A stretch of 64,000 bases of DNA, from NCBI RefSeq assembly GCF_963855985.1, contig NC_087108.1, forward strand, positions 10,744,001 to 10,808,000, in the 5' to 3' direction. This document shows, one piece after another, positions 28,901-40,900 of the stretch. A model generated the notes under the pieces. It saw nothing but the letters and a program-made list of their open reading frames with translations, made no database searches and was not told the DNA's origin. The translations under genes and the position numbers were made by a program. This DNA comes from Ostrinia nubilalis (taxonomy: Eukaryota; Arthropoda; Insecta; Lepidoptera; Crambidae). Each line of letters opens with the position of its first letter. Within the stretch, counting starts at the first letter, position 1.

Positions 28901-31900
28901 TTGGTTTTGATATGCACGACACATGACTCCATCCAAGACTACCAAAAAGAGAAGCGGCAAAAGCAGGCAGCCTTGCCGGACGCCCGCATGCACCTCAATG
29001 TCTTCGGAGATGAGGCCGTCGTGAGTGACTTTACAAGAATATTTCTTGTAGATGGCCTTACTGAAAATTCATTACTCTGTCGGTTTAGTATTTTGTTAAT
29101 TACCACCATGTACGTAATGTACATCAAAAACGTATTTGTTTACAATTACGATTGATATAAGCAATATCTTAAATTAAAAAGTAGAATAAAATGTAAAAAG
29201 CTTTATTTGTGAACGTTAGGTGGTATTTCTGTCAAATTTCAATACACTAAGTATTACAGTAATAAGCTTCTGCAGATATCGCAAATAAATGAGATTCAAT
29301 GTTCAAAACAATTCAGAAATAAAAACTGTTCAATTCACTCACACATTAGGTTAATTATTCACTGCAATAATCACCAACTATCTGAATCGCGGGGTGGGTC
29401 ATGTCAGGTGGCGGGCGCGGGCGGTACGAGTCTTAAATAATTTATCGGGGATTCCCCGTTCAAAGGTAAACGACCGAGTAACCAAGTGACAATGTTGCCA
29501 AGTTATAAATTGTAAAATAACCAAATATTCGTCAAACATCAAAATACCCAGGTTATATTATAATAAAATGATATTGCTTATTTATGGAATTTGTTACGTG
29601 TATACAGATAGAAAAACCGATTTAAATCCGGGTTTCGATTTTTAAAACCGGTTTTAGAATTCGTCGAAAAAGAGCGGTTTTTCCGATTTTTCGGTTTCCG
29701 ATTAACCGGTTTTGCATTCCCTAATCACCTCACTGGTTTTTGTATGAAGGTCGGATATTAAATAAAATCGAGAGCGTCGTCTTGGTGATAGAATATTCTC
29801 GATAATACGCCGATAACAATTACGTGATAAAACAAAACAGAAAAGGCGAAAATAGGTATATTGAGGACATTAAAGAACCGTTTATAATGTAAGGCTAGGT
29901 TGCACCATCTTATTTTAACTTTGACAAACGTCAAAAATCTGTAATACTCCATACAAAAAACACCGGTTATTATCGTTATATGTAGTTACGGTCAAAGTTA
30001 GGTGGTGCAACTCAGCCTAAGAAAATCTATAATTACGATACAAGTAAGAATGATCGCTTGATGAAGAACTTTGGATAAAGATGAATGGGACCTAGAGCAG
30101 GGTTGGCGAACCAATGGCACGCGTGCCAATGATGGCACGCGACATAATATTTTGGGCACGCCACCAATCACAAATTCAGTAATTCAATAGTAAATAATGT
30201 GTTTTGATTATGAGCTATCGTATTTGCCGTCATCAGTTAGTGCCACTGTAGAGTAAGGTCGTGTCACTCACCAGTGGTGCCACTTGATAGCATTAGGTGT
30301 TAATTTAATGGCACGTGTCTATGACTACTTCAATTTTTTTTTAATTAGTGGCACGTTCAAACTTAAAGGTTCGCCATCCCTGACCTAGAGGCTAGTGGAA
30401 GATCAGGCTTTGTAGATATCAAAAGGGACGTAGGGAATTTTATCTTTGTAAGTTTTTGTGGTTACCAAATCTAAATTCATATTTATGCTTTCAAGAAATC
30501 AGCTGATTTCGATAGCTCAATAGACTTAGTGATAAGCAGGTTGAAAAATACGCAAGGAGAGTCGTGGGCAGAAGCTTGCTATAGTTATGTTTGCTTGAAT
30601 AATCTTGATATCTTTACAACGGCCATAGAATTCAGAAAATATTCATATTGTACAGGTATGTAAATGTAACGAAAAATCGTCTTATACTAAATGACAATAC
30701 ATATATTTCGTGGAAAGCATTCGCTTTACACTCGGTTTAACATTATGAAAATGATATTACAATGAACTGTCTGGAACATTTTTGGTTTTGTAAAAAAAGA
30801 AGTATGATCTATCAAAAGGAAAATGTAACATAGATACAGTTTAGGGAATTGCTGAAGCAAGGAAAAGCGTGGGTACTTGACTATTCAAGGGAGGTTATCA
30901 GGTAGAAATAGTTATTCATAGTTGATTTATTAGTGACCAATACAATATTAAGGCTGAGTCGCACCATCTATTTTAACTTGGCAAACGTCAAAAATCTGTC
31001 AAACTCTATAAAAAATACACTGGTTATTGTCATTGCTTGAAACTCAGCCTTGGTATAGAAAATTAAAAAAAAAAAAAAATTTCTTTATTTTCTTATAAGA
31101 CACATTTACAGGGGTTGGGTGTCTCCTTTTAAGTTTAGAAAACCTGTATTAGGAGACGCCCGCTCTTTCGATCAGTTTTATATAATAAGAAAAAGAAAAG
31201 AAAAAAAATTACTTGTTTTTTTTTTAAATAACAAAGAATCGCAATTTTTTCATTCATGTGGCATGCTAATGCTTGGACCGATTGATTGAGTGAATGAGTT
31301 TGATCCCGCGTTTCTTCTCAGCACTTGCCATATGTTTCTCTCGAAGCGTTTGTAGAGCCCAAAACATAAGGAGACATGTAAAGTGCCTCATAAGGGCTAC
31401 CTTTTTTTTATTTTGACATTCATAAGTGCCACTAGTGGTCTAAATTGAATAAAACATTTTTGATTTTGATTATGACTCGCGTACCGAATTCTCCAATCGC
31501 CAAATTCGTTGTGGTTGCTGGTATGAATCCTTTTGGGGAATTGGGGACAATGTTATTATTACGATGAGCACGATCTACTTACTATAATAATAATCTAGAG
31601 TGAATAATAGTATGTAGTTGTATAGTTTCTAACAATATTAAGTAACAGTTCTGTTGCGCAATTGTTTTAGTTGTGAATTTCTCGCAATTTCATAAAGAAG
31701 GGCTACAGATTACGTCATTACGACTTGAGGTAAAGCTTTGTAACTAAGGGCGGATGAAAGCTTTTTCTCAAATCTTTATCCTTATTTTTCTTTGCAAATG
31801 TAAAGACAAAATAATATAATACGTAATTCGTAAGTATTCGTACTTTTTTCTTGTCGTTGACAACGAAGGTTCTTATACAGTTATTTTTTCTGAAGTAAAT

Positions 31901-34900
31901 GATTGATTTATTGATATAAAAGCTTGTCGGCGCCGGACACAGATGCTGCAAATTATTACTGATGATTAATAGTACCAATCTTAATATTATGTTATCTGTA
32001 GAAATCTGTAGAGCAGAAGGTTTGTGATTCCTAAACGTAACACCCGACTGATGCGCAGAAAAAGATAACTGTCAATCAGTTGTGTCATGTCAAGTGTGAG
32101 CAGTCGGCTGCGAGGTTATCTTTGAAAGCGTGTTGAGTTTGGTGGAACGTTAAATTGTAGGAAAAGTGGTTGTCAACCATCCAAGATATTATCTCCTTGC
32201 CCGTTAACCCACGCCTATGGAGATTCCACCCCTAGAGTTCCTTCTGATAGAGACCCAGTGCCTTTAAGCTAATTAATTCATTTAACAGATTAGCTAGAAA
32301 AAAACAGACGGACATAAAGAAAAAAAGGTTCTATTCTCAAAGTACAGTAAACTTTCATGCATTCAATATCACTGTTGACATGAAAAACTGATATTCAATT
32401 GACTTGTGAATTTTCTATTATTTACCTACCAAGTTCTGCTCCAGAAGTGTTGTTCACTGCTGAAGTATGGTTTCGCAATAATGATGCCGAATTATCGATA
32501 GCTCTACAGTATCGATAATCAATTAGTAGTTAAATATTTTCGGTAGTATTGTTTGGTTTGAAGATTTGCAAATAATCTGTATTAACCACTAGTAATCATT
32601 GGAAAATGTGACAGTTTAGGTAGAGATACCATGGATGGAAGATCTAAAAATATTTTTTGATCTTCCATGGTATCTCTAGTGGATAATACAGATAGAGCAA
32701 AAGATTATTTGCAAATCTACAAACCAAACAATACTATCGAAAATGTTTAACTACTAATTATTGATTGTTTTGTTTGTATCGCTAGTCTTATCCTACCTAT
32801 GGTGTGATTGACCCTGCTTTCGCTGGAAAATGGAACCTGATAATAGTATTTTCACGTCCTGAGCTATCAATACTAGATTATCGACTCTGTTAACAGTACT
32901 ATCAATAGTGACTCACGTCGGTCAACTATCGATAAAATCGTACTGCCATCTCTACAGCACTATTCCGCAACTGTTTTCAAAGTCAGAGGCCAACAGCCTG
33001 CGAGGTTCACCTCCACAACTGTTAAATAATGCCAGGCTAATTCGGGATAGTCGACTATATTCAAACTATATTCAAACAAATCACATTGATGTATGAAGCT
33101 GAATATTGTTTTCAATGTCGCCAGGTCAACGGCTCTACGATCACCTCTAGTCTTATTCACTGAATATGTTGACTATTGAACATTGTGCAATGCTTTCCCA
33201 AATCTAAACCCTATTTTCAGAGAAATAGGTTTCTAAATGAAACAATGTAGATTCGTATTTGGTTATTAGAATACATTGCTTAAGAAAACATGAGGATTTT
33301 AATACGGGAGCGAAATGCGTATTATAACGTTATGTTGAAGACAAAAATATTCGTAACTAAATAGAGATACAAGTTTGTATAAACAAGTATTACTATAAAT
33401 ATAAATAAAAAAATATTTTTTTGTTAATTTAATACACAAAAATGCAAACAGAAATTAATTATTTAATAACATGTATGAACTAAAATGTAAATAAATAAGA
33501 GGAAGATACTTTTTAAGTGAAAAATCATTTTGTAAAGATTGAGCATTAAAAAGGTAGAGTAAAAAAACATAAATAAACATTTAAGTGAACAATACTAGTA
33601 GACAATATTGACCACGTCTGACAGGTAGGCACTACAAAACCTACTTTTTTTAAAATCTTTAATGTTTTTTGTCTGTATGCAATATGCATCCAAAACCAAA
33701 ACTCTATGACGCATCGGCATAACCTTCCCAATAATACATTTGTTGAACCTAACTCAGAACAATGAAATATAAAAATATATGACGACAGCACATCAAGCTG
33801 GCCCAAATACTCCAATCGATTTTATACAATAAATATATTTTTATGAGGTTGAATAATTATATCGACGACGATACTAAAAATAGCAATTTTTTTTATCCAC
33901 AACGAGGAAGCTCTTGGCCTGTATCTCACCACAGAATACATAATAGTAGCAACAGAAATTGCACTCCTTTGTGTAGGATCAGATGCCGACATTTTAACGG
34001 TAATAATAATAATGCAAAATATCCAACGCACATGGTGCATTCGAAATCGCACCTTACTGCTATGCTCACAAGAGCGCAATTTTTTTGTGTTCAGAATTGA
34101 TCTACCTCACAGCTCAAGCGTCAGGGTTGTATAAGCAAAGTAAAATAAATAAAAACTTAATTTTAAGAAGCATTTATTGTATTTACGATTGGTAAACTTT
34201 AATCTAGTGGTTTTTGTATAATCGTACCATCTCTAAAGTACCTATTAATAAACTTCAGTGTTACGATAATTCGAAATTGGACAAACAGTTCTGAAAGGTG
34301 TAGTGTCGGAAAATAGACACGGTGAAGTAAAGTTAATGTTTATATTAGCTAAAATAATTTTTTTGCTACAGTTTTTTGTCATAAGTATTTCAAAATTAGT
34401 TAAAAAGTGTAGTTTTTTAAATTATTTAAATTACTACAGTTAATTATTATTCCTAAATATTACGATTTTCCATTATAGAAGGATAACAGTGCTGTTGGAA
34501 CAATAAACCTTGATTGTGACGATGATCGACCGAGCGTGTATAGAAATACGCGTTTGCTGACAGGCGCGTGGCGGCCCTGACTGATTTGCAACTTGAAGTT
34601 GTCGCGCGCTGTAGGTAATTATCTCGGCCGGCATAGGCGAGTGACGGAGGCCTGATCTCACCTGATGGTAGTGATGATCAGGCCGAAGGTGGAAGCGAGC
34701 TTCACCCGGAATCCTCAACCACGGAGGAACTGGCTATCTTACCTCTAACTGCCGGAACACTACAATGCTGTTAACATTGTTGTTATGGCGACAGTCTTAG
34801 GTAAGATGGTGGTAGCTATCCAGGCGGACTTAGAACAAGTCCTACCACCAAACAAACCTAACAGAAAAATCTGCCTCCCTGGGAATCGAACCCGGGACCT

Positions 34901-37900
34901 CTGCGTCTGAAACAGGTGGTCTTACCATTAGACCACAGAGGCGGTTGAAATTAATTATTAATTTATTTGCCAAAAATTTTCCAAACTATGTTTTTACTCA
35001 GAAAAACATAATACCTAGAATTTTACATTTAAAAGTAGGTACACACATATTATGTAATACATCAGACTTCGGGTAGTGTGTTTCTGTTATTACCTAAATT
35101 GTTTTTCTTAAATGGTAATTTGGATTTAAGATAATTCTACGTAAATACGCAAATGTAGGTAATTTTTTTAGGACTTTATGTCGTTGTATTAAATGCGATT
35201 TTGGAGTAAACATTTTTTAATCTAATGTGGCGCCTGAATTATTTGAAATTAAAATTCTCAAATTGGAACAAACAACTCCTGAAAACATTGATAAAAAAAC
35301 TTGTAGACCACTTTTCACGCAAATAAACTGATTTGTTTTGATTTGAAAACAAAAGTTTTCAATTTTTATGGCTTGTGCAAAACCTACTAAAATCATTTAG
35401 AAATCAATCCACTCAATTGAAGTAAATATTATTCAAAAAGATACTCAAAAATAACAACGCAGGTGTCATTGGATGATATGAATGTCCAATTTTATTTATT
35501 TACTTTAATTTAAACTCTATGTACTAATAATGTCACTAGAATAATTCCAGTATGTACTGTCTAAAGACAGACTGGTACTAAAATGAAACTGAATAAATTT
35601 TAAGTCGTCTCTACATTTTTTATTAACATCCGACTCTACCTGTAGATCTGTCTTACTACGTTTCAGAACCTGTTTTTGTTCTGTGAGTGCTTGCGTAAAC
35701 ACATCCACAAAACACATCGCTCATGATTGGCATCATGGACGCTTAACGATTTCATTATCAAGCTATTCTACAAGCATTATTAAATTATTATTAAACTGAT
35801 AGACGTAATAATTAAACAAATCAAGCCCGATAACTACCTAATAACTTATACACGTGGATCCGACGACTAATCTCCGAACTGGTTGGCCGACGTCTTTTAT
35901 TTTTGTGATAAACTCTACAGCTGATTTTGCGCGTGGCAACCGAAATGTCACCAACACGCGCGATGCCACATGTGCTGACGTCACCCTAATCAGCTCGCGT
36001 ACGCCACGCCCTAACAACCATCTCTTTCATTACTATCAACATAATCGCCCGTCTCGTTCTTCATTGCAGCGTGACTGATTACAACATCATCACACCAATT
36101 TCAACCGTATCACTATACTCATACGGTCCACTATCATTCGAGAGCCCCTCTTTACTACTGACGTAGGATGTTGTTTGTGCGGTTGTCTCTTTCTATTCGT
36201 GTATCTCTCGCGGCCGATTCGAACTCCTATAGAGCTCTGCGCGCCTGGTACTTTACCGCCACGGATTGCAGCCGCCGACGAGCGGTTGACACGGGTTTGA
36301 CAAGTGGTGACCGAACAGACCGCAGCAGCGGTGCGCAACCTAGCGAAAATGGTGTATATTGTAATTGTTATTGAGGAGACGCAACGTGTTTGACGTGTTG
36401 TTTTGTTTACAGAGGAGGAGCCGAAGTCGCCTTTGTCGGTGCGGGTGGTGACCGGATTGCCGGTGCCGGCGGTGCCGGTACGGAGCAACGGCGTGGTGCG
36501 GCCGCCGTCGCCGGTACCCCCCTGCCTCCCCGCAGCCCCCGCGGAGCCCCAGCCCGCGCCGGTCGTGGCTGCCCCCGCACCGCTCGACTTCATACAAGAA
36601 CATTCCAGGCCCCGTACAACGAGTAGTAGTCATGGGTACGTATGCGCTCCTGGTAGCTGCGCTGTCTAAAACAGCTGGCATTCTTTGCACGGTTGCGTGT
36701 TTTATCGGCCATTTAGATAAGTGAAAAACAATACATTTTACTAGTAAATTGTATTGCCAATACGATAAAATCATTTACGTCATGGATACTTTTAATGTTA
36801 GCTACTTTAATTCTCGATTGATTCTCTGTTTACTTTTACATATTATTATTACTTTGTTTGATATGATGACGGTTACAATAATATCAATGTTCATAACTTA
36901 ATTAAACTTAACCACATTGAATTCAGATCATTAATGGACTCTACCTAATCGAGTATGCATTTTACAAGGTATTCGATTTGGTTGAGACTTGAGACATTGT
37001 GGTCAGTAAATGTAATTAAACCAGTAGCAATGACTACGTGGTTTAGAATTTAGATAAAAAGCCACGGTTACCTAACGATTAATGTACGAGTAATAACAGC
37101 TTCTTTATGATGTAGTTGCTACAACCATTACTAGATGAAGAATACTACAGACAAAGACGCAACGCAATCCATAAATAAATGTTGATGTTAAAATTTGTCG
37201 TAGAATAACTGGTTTTAAAATAAAATAGAAACTGACGACTCTACCATACATTTAATGACTTAAAAAAAAAGAAATTATCTGTATTTTTCCTCATTTTCGT
37301 GACGAGGGTTTTTTTCAATAAATACTTATACATATATTTGATATACTTTACTAGAACCTTTTGCAGTGCATTAAATTAATACAATAAAATGTAAGCGGGT
37401 CAAAATAGAAATTGTAATGTATCCTTGCCACGATGGACGTGTTTTTCAATAGATTGCTGTCAAGGTTTGGTTTTTAATATACGTGAATTGAATAATATTA
37501 TAATCGTAGTCGTTCTTATTGCTTATTGGCCACAGCAAACCTTGTGGACCGCATGTATCATGCAATCAGATGCATCAAATGCATGCATACGACCCGTAGT
37601 TAGCAACGTAATTTTATCGAGGTCAAAATTAAACGGGCGCTTGACGATTTAATCTTGGCATTAGTAAGTGATATTTCTAATAAATACAATGCCCCATTTT
37701 AATATCAATCTAATAAATACTTTACAGTTTTAAATGCGTTTGCGTCAAGGTGAAATTGCTTTTTCAAATTAATCTTGATTTGCATCGTAAATTTCAGTCA
37801 TGTTATATTAAAATTTATTGTAAAAATGGGTTAGGTTGGTACAGAAGCTGCTTAAAATTCTAAGCATTAACTTTAGGTGTGATCTTTAGAATACTTTTAG

Positions 37901-40900
37901 TATGTAATTTGTTCTTAAATTAAAATGTTGTATGTGCCTAATTAATACCATTTTAACTCTACATTGCTTGATGAAAATCGTATCGATTTTTTTTTCTAAG
38001 TCCATTCAAATTCCAGTTCCTACTTTTGATAGATCACTGAGTACGTTTACTTTGATTACCTACAAGGAAAATGCAGTCATTTTCAGTAGAATTTTGTATA
38101 AACATGACTGTATCTTTTGTTTCTGTACTAATCTTGAAAATCGGCAAATTTTACCCCTTCTGTCGGTCTCACTATCGATTATTGTGCTATTCTGTAGCTC
38201 GTTCTAAATGCTAGTCATTATTTTGTAATTCTATCCCATCTGAATGACCAGCTCATACAGATAATGATTGTCAATCTCATTTTCTTTTTCTCCCACAGCC
38301 TCCCCCAAATCCCCTCCCCACCTTCGGTCAGCAGTAACGGCAGTGGGAGCAGCAGTAGCAGCAGCGTCCCCCGAGCAGGCACCAGGGAAGTCCACAACAA
38401 ACTGGAGAAGAACCGGCGGGCGCACCTCAAGGAGTGCTTCGAACTCCTCAAGAGACACCTCCCGGCAACTCCCGATGACAAGAAGACGTCAAATCTATCG
38501 ATACTTGGCTCGGCCATTAGGTATATACAGGTCAGTACTGTCATTTGTTTTTTATTTGAAACAATTTCATACAGTGTTCATAATTTCATATTAGGGTTAG
38601 TAAAAGAAGAGACTTCATTGGCAACACGTTATTCATAAATTAAAACATTGCTGGTACCATTTAAAAATCCGATTTGTAGATTTAGGGGTATGGTGTTAGG
38701 TTGGTGGTGATTAGGGATAACTAAAGAATTCTTGAAGACTACTGGTCTTAAATAAGACAATGCACATTAATTTTTCTAACTCTACGTATAGAGTCGTACA
38801 TTATACATCAATGTAACCAGACCAAAACTAGACCCAATACAAACATCAATTCTTCAGGTTTTAATGATTTTACACCTCAGATGATGCAACCTACACGACA
38901 AAAGAAAGAGAAACATTTTATTTCCGTTATGTAAGATGCTAACATATGCTTACAATTAGTTCTCCTCTCGGTAACACAGCCAAAAGAATAATTATTCTAA
39001 ATATAGATATTCAGCATCACCGCGCGCTAACTGTGCAAGTTTAGTACTCTGCCATGTTAAGCGAAACCCATCTGCGTCATGTGAATTTTCTTCCACAAAA
39101 GTGCCTAAAATAATAGAACTAAATGGAGTTACTTTGCTTCGGTGCACGTGTAATTTGGTAATATCACGTGAAAACGTGGTCGCAGTAGTAATTTAAGAAT
39201 GGTTTGCGACATACCTGAGCTTTTTTTTACGTATGGGTCAATGTCAGTTACGTAATTGTTTTTCCTCATGGGCGAGCCTTTTTCCTCTTTCCTAACTGTT
39301 AGGGACAATCAGAAAAAGTAATAATAATGTAACAGCTAGTCAAAACTCTATTACTTTCAGTTTGGCATTAAGTTCGCCTTATGTACACTCTTTTATGTGC
39401 ATAGAAGTTTGAAATAAATAAATAATATTATTAGTTAAACATAATAATATTCATCCTTAGCCCTAAATTGCCCGACAAGATCCATAAGTGTCCATAATAT
39501 ACCTATCATCCGTAACTGTTACATACGTTATACTTTTAACCTAATGGATATGCAATAAACTGTAGAGTTTGATTAAGTTGCATAGTTGTCTTCTTTGCTC
39601 ATTGTTGTTACCAAGTTGAATAATGATAATACGCTATTTTTCAATCTCCACGTCATTATCCACATAATCATTTATTCTGTAGAATAAATTGACGTTTTGA
39701 CAATATACAAAAACTGTACATTTTCAGAAAGAAAATCTTTATTTGGCACTTTTCATGAGTACATGAGATAAACAACTTTAAATAGGTAATCTCTCATGTA
39801 TTTGACTGAGATATCATATTGCTAGCTGTCAGGATCATCAGAAATGGCAATGCCAGATTTTGTATGGAAGGTTGCACCTTGCAATTTCTTACAAAACTTG
39901 CGCGCAAAAAGCAAATCTAGTATGTAAAATCATCAAACTTCTAATGCTCGTAACTCAGTTCAGACTGAGTTTAGAGGTATGCATGTCATAGTAAGTTTGG
40001 TTTATTGCACTATTTTGTAATCAAAAAACGGTTTGGTCGATGGCCGCGCGAAAAAAAAAGGCGCTAATTTCCGGCATTGTCTTTTCAGTGATTGCCTTTT
40101 TGGCTGCAATTTGGTTATCTTTGTATAAATTATAAAAAAAGGCTTTTTTGCCTTCATGAAGCACAATAATTAAAAAGTTATTTGAGCAGTAATTTTTAAT
40201 GTTAGACTAGTGTCGAATAGGAAACCAAACAAAATAAACTCTTGAATCTCTTTTGAAATTTTCCTTTGTATGAAATTTTACAGTGTAACCCGTCCAACAA
40301 GTAAAACAGCTACCAGGACTACATAAATGCGCGTAGGTACTGCTCTTACAACTGTAACGTAGCACGTTATACTTTCTACGGCTTTCCTCTGTTGAAACGT
40401 TTGGCGCGCGTCGTCGGAGGGTACGCGAAGTAGGTACCCGACTTTCGTAATTCGATTATTGTACGGCTTCTCTACGCATACAACCTTACAAACTTTCGAG
40501 TAGATCTTCCATAACTTTCTTTTGAAATTTTTGACAAACCCCTTCAGAAACCTACTTAGTTGAACTGTTTCTTGGTTGATCAACAAGTTTCAATTTAATT
40601 GTTTGAGAAACAATAAAGAATCTCATGAAAGTACCGAAACTTCGTCCCTCCACAATTTATATGAATTTTGAATTTCGTAAAACAATCGCATTGTTTCGCG
40701 ATGACAAAGCCAGCCAATTTCTTGCGAACTTTCGGGTGCAGGTATAAAAACCGATAAACGGTTTTATTAATTTGTTACTATGTAAAAGTGAGAATTATAA
40801 TCGTGATGCAAATAATACATTCCAAAGGTTGGCGTAACCTTTCGAGTACGCGAAACGTATCATAGCTCCATGTGTTTATGTGCGCCTGGTACTTTATTCG

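Larger units (their letters stand above)
26182..29723. mobile_element. hAT-type element 2 (3.5 kb) carrying nested insertions
   Basis: Ends TAGGGTATGCAAAACCGAA and the inverse AACCGGTTTTGCATTCCCTA, flanked by perfect 8-bp duplications atcacctc (26174-26181 and 29724-29731). Subterminal zones are dense in AACCGG/CCGGTT words. Own sequence is only about 0.9 kb; the rest is a Tc1 foldback (26301-27925) and an RTE-like LINE fragment (about 28055-29068). Confidence 0.9.

Noticed and set aside
33822..34100. Overlapping 85-residue ORFs on both strands
   Set aside because: Short, no domain, no splice or start context.
34872..34942. Possible functional tRNA gene on the minus strand
   Set aside because: A and B boxes are intact, but stems mispair, the apparent anticodon does not fit a type I tRNA, and it is joined to a repeat body; a SINE head.
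38218..38594. ORFs on other frames and the minus strand over Mnt exon 3
   Set aside because: Shadows of the GC-rich bHLH exon.
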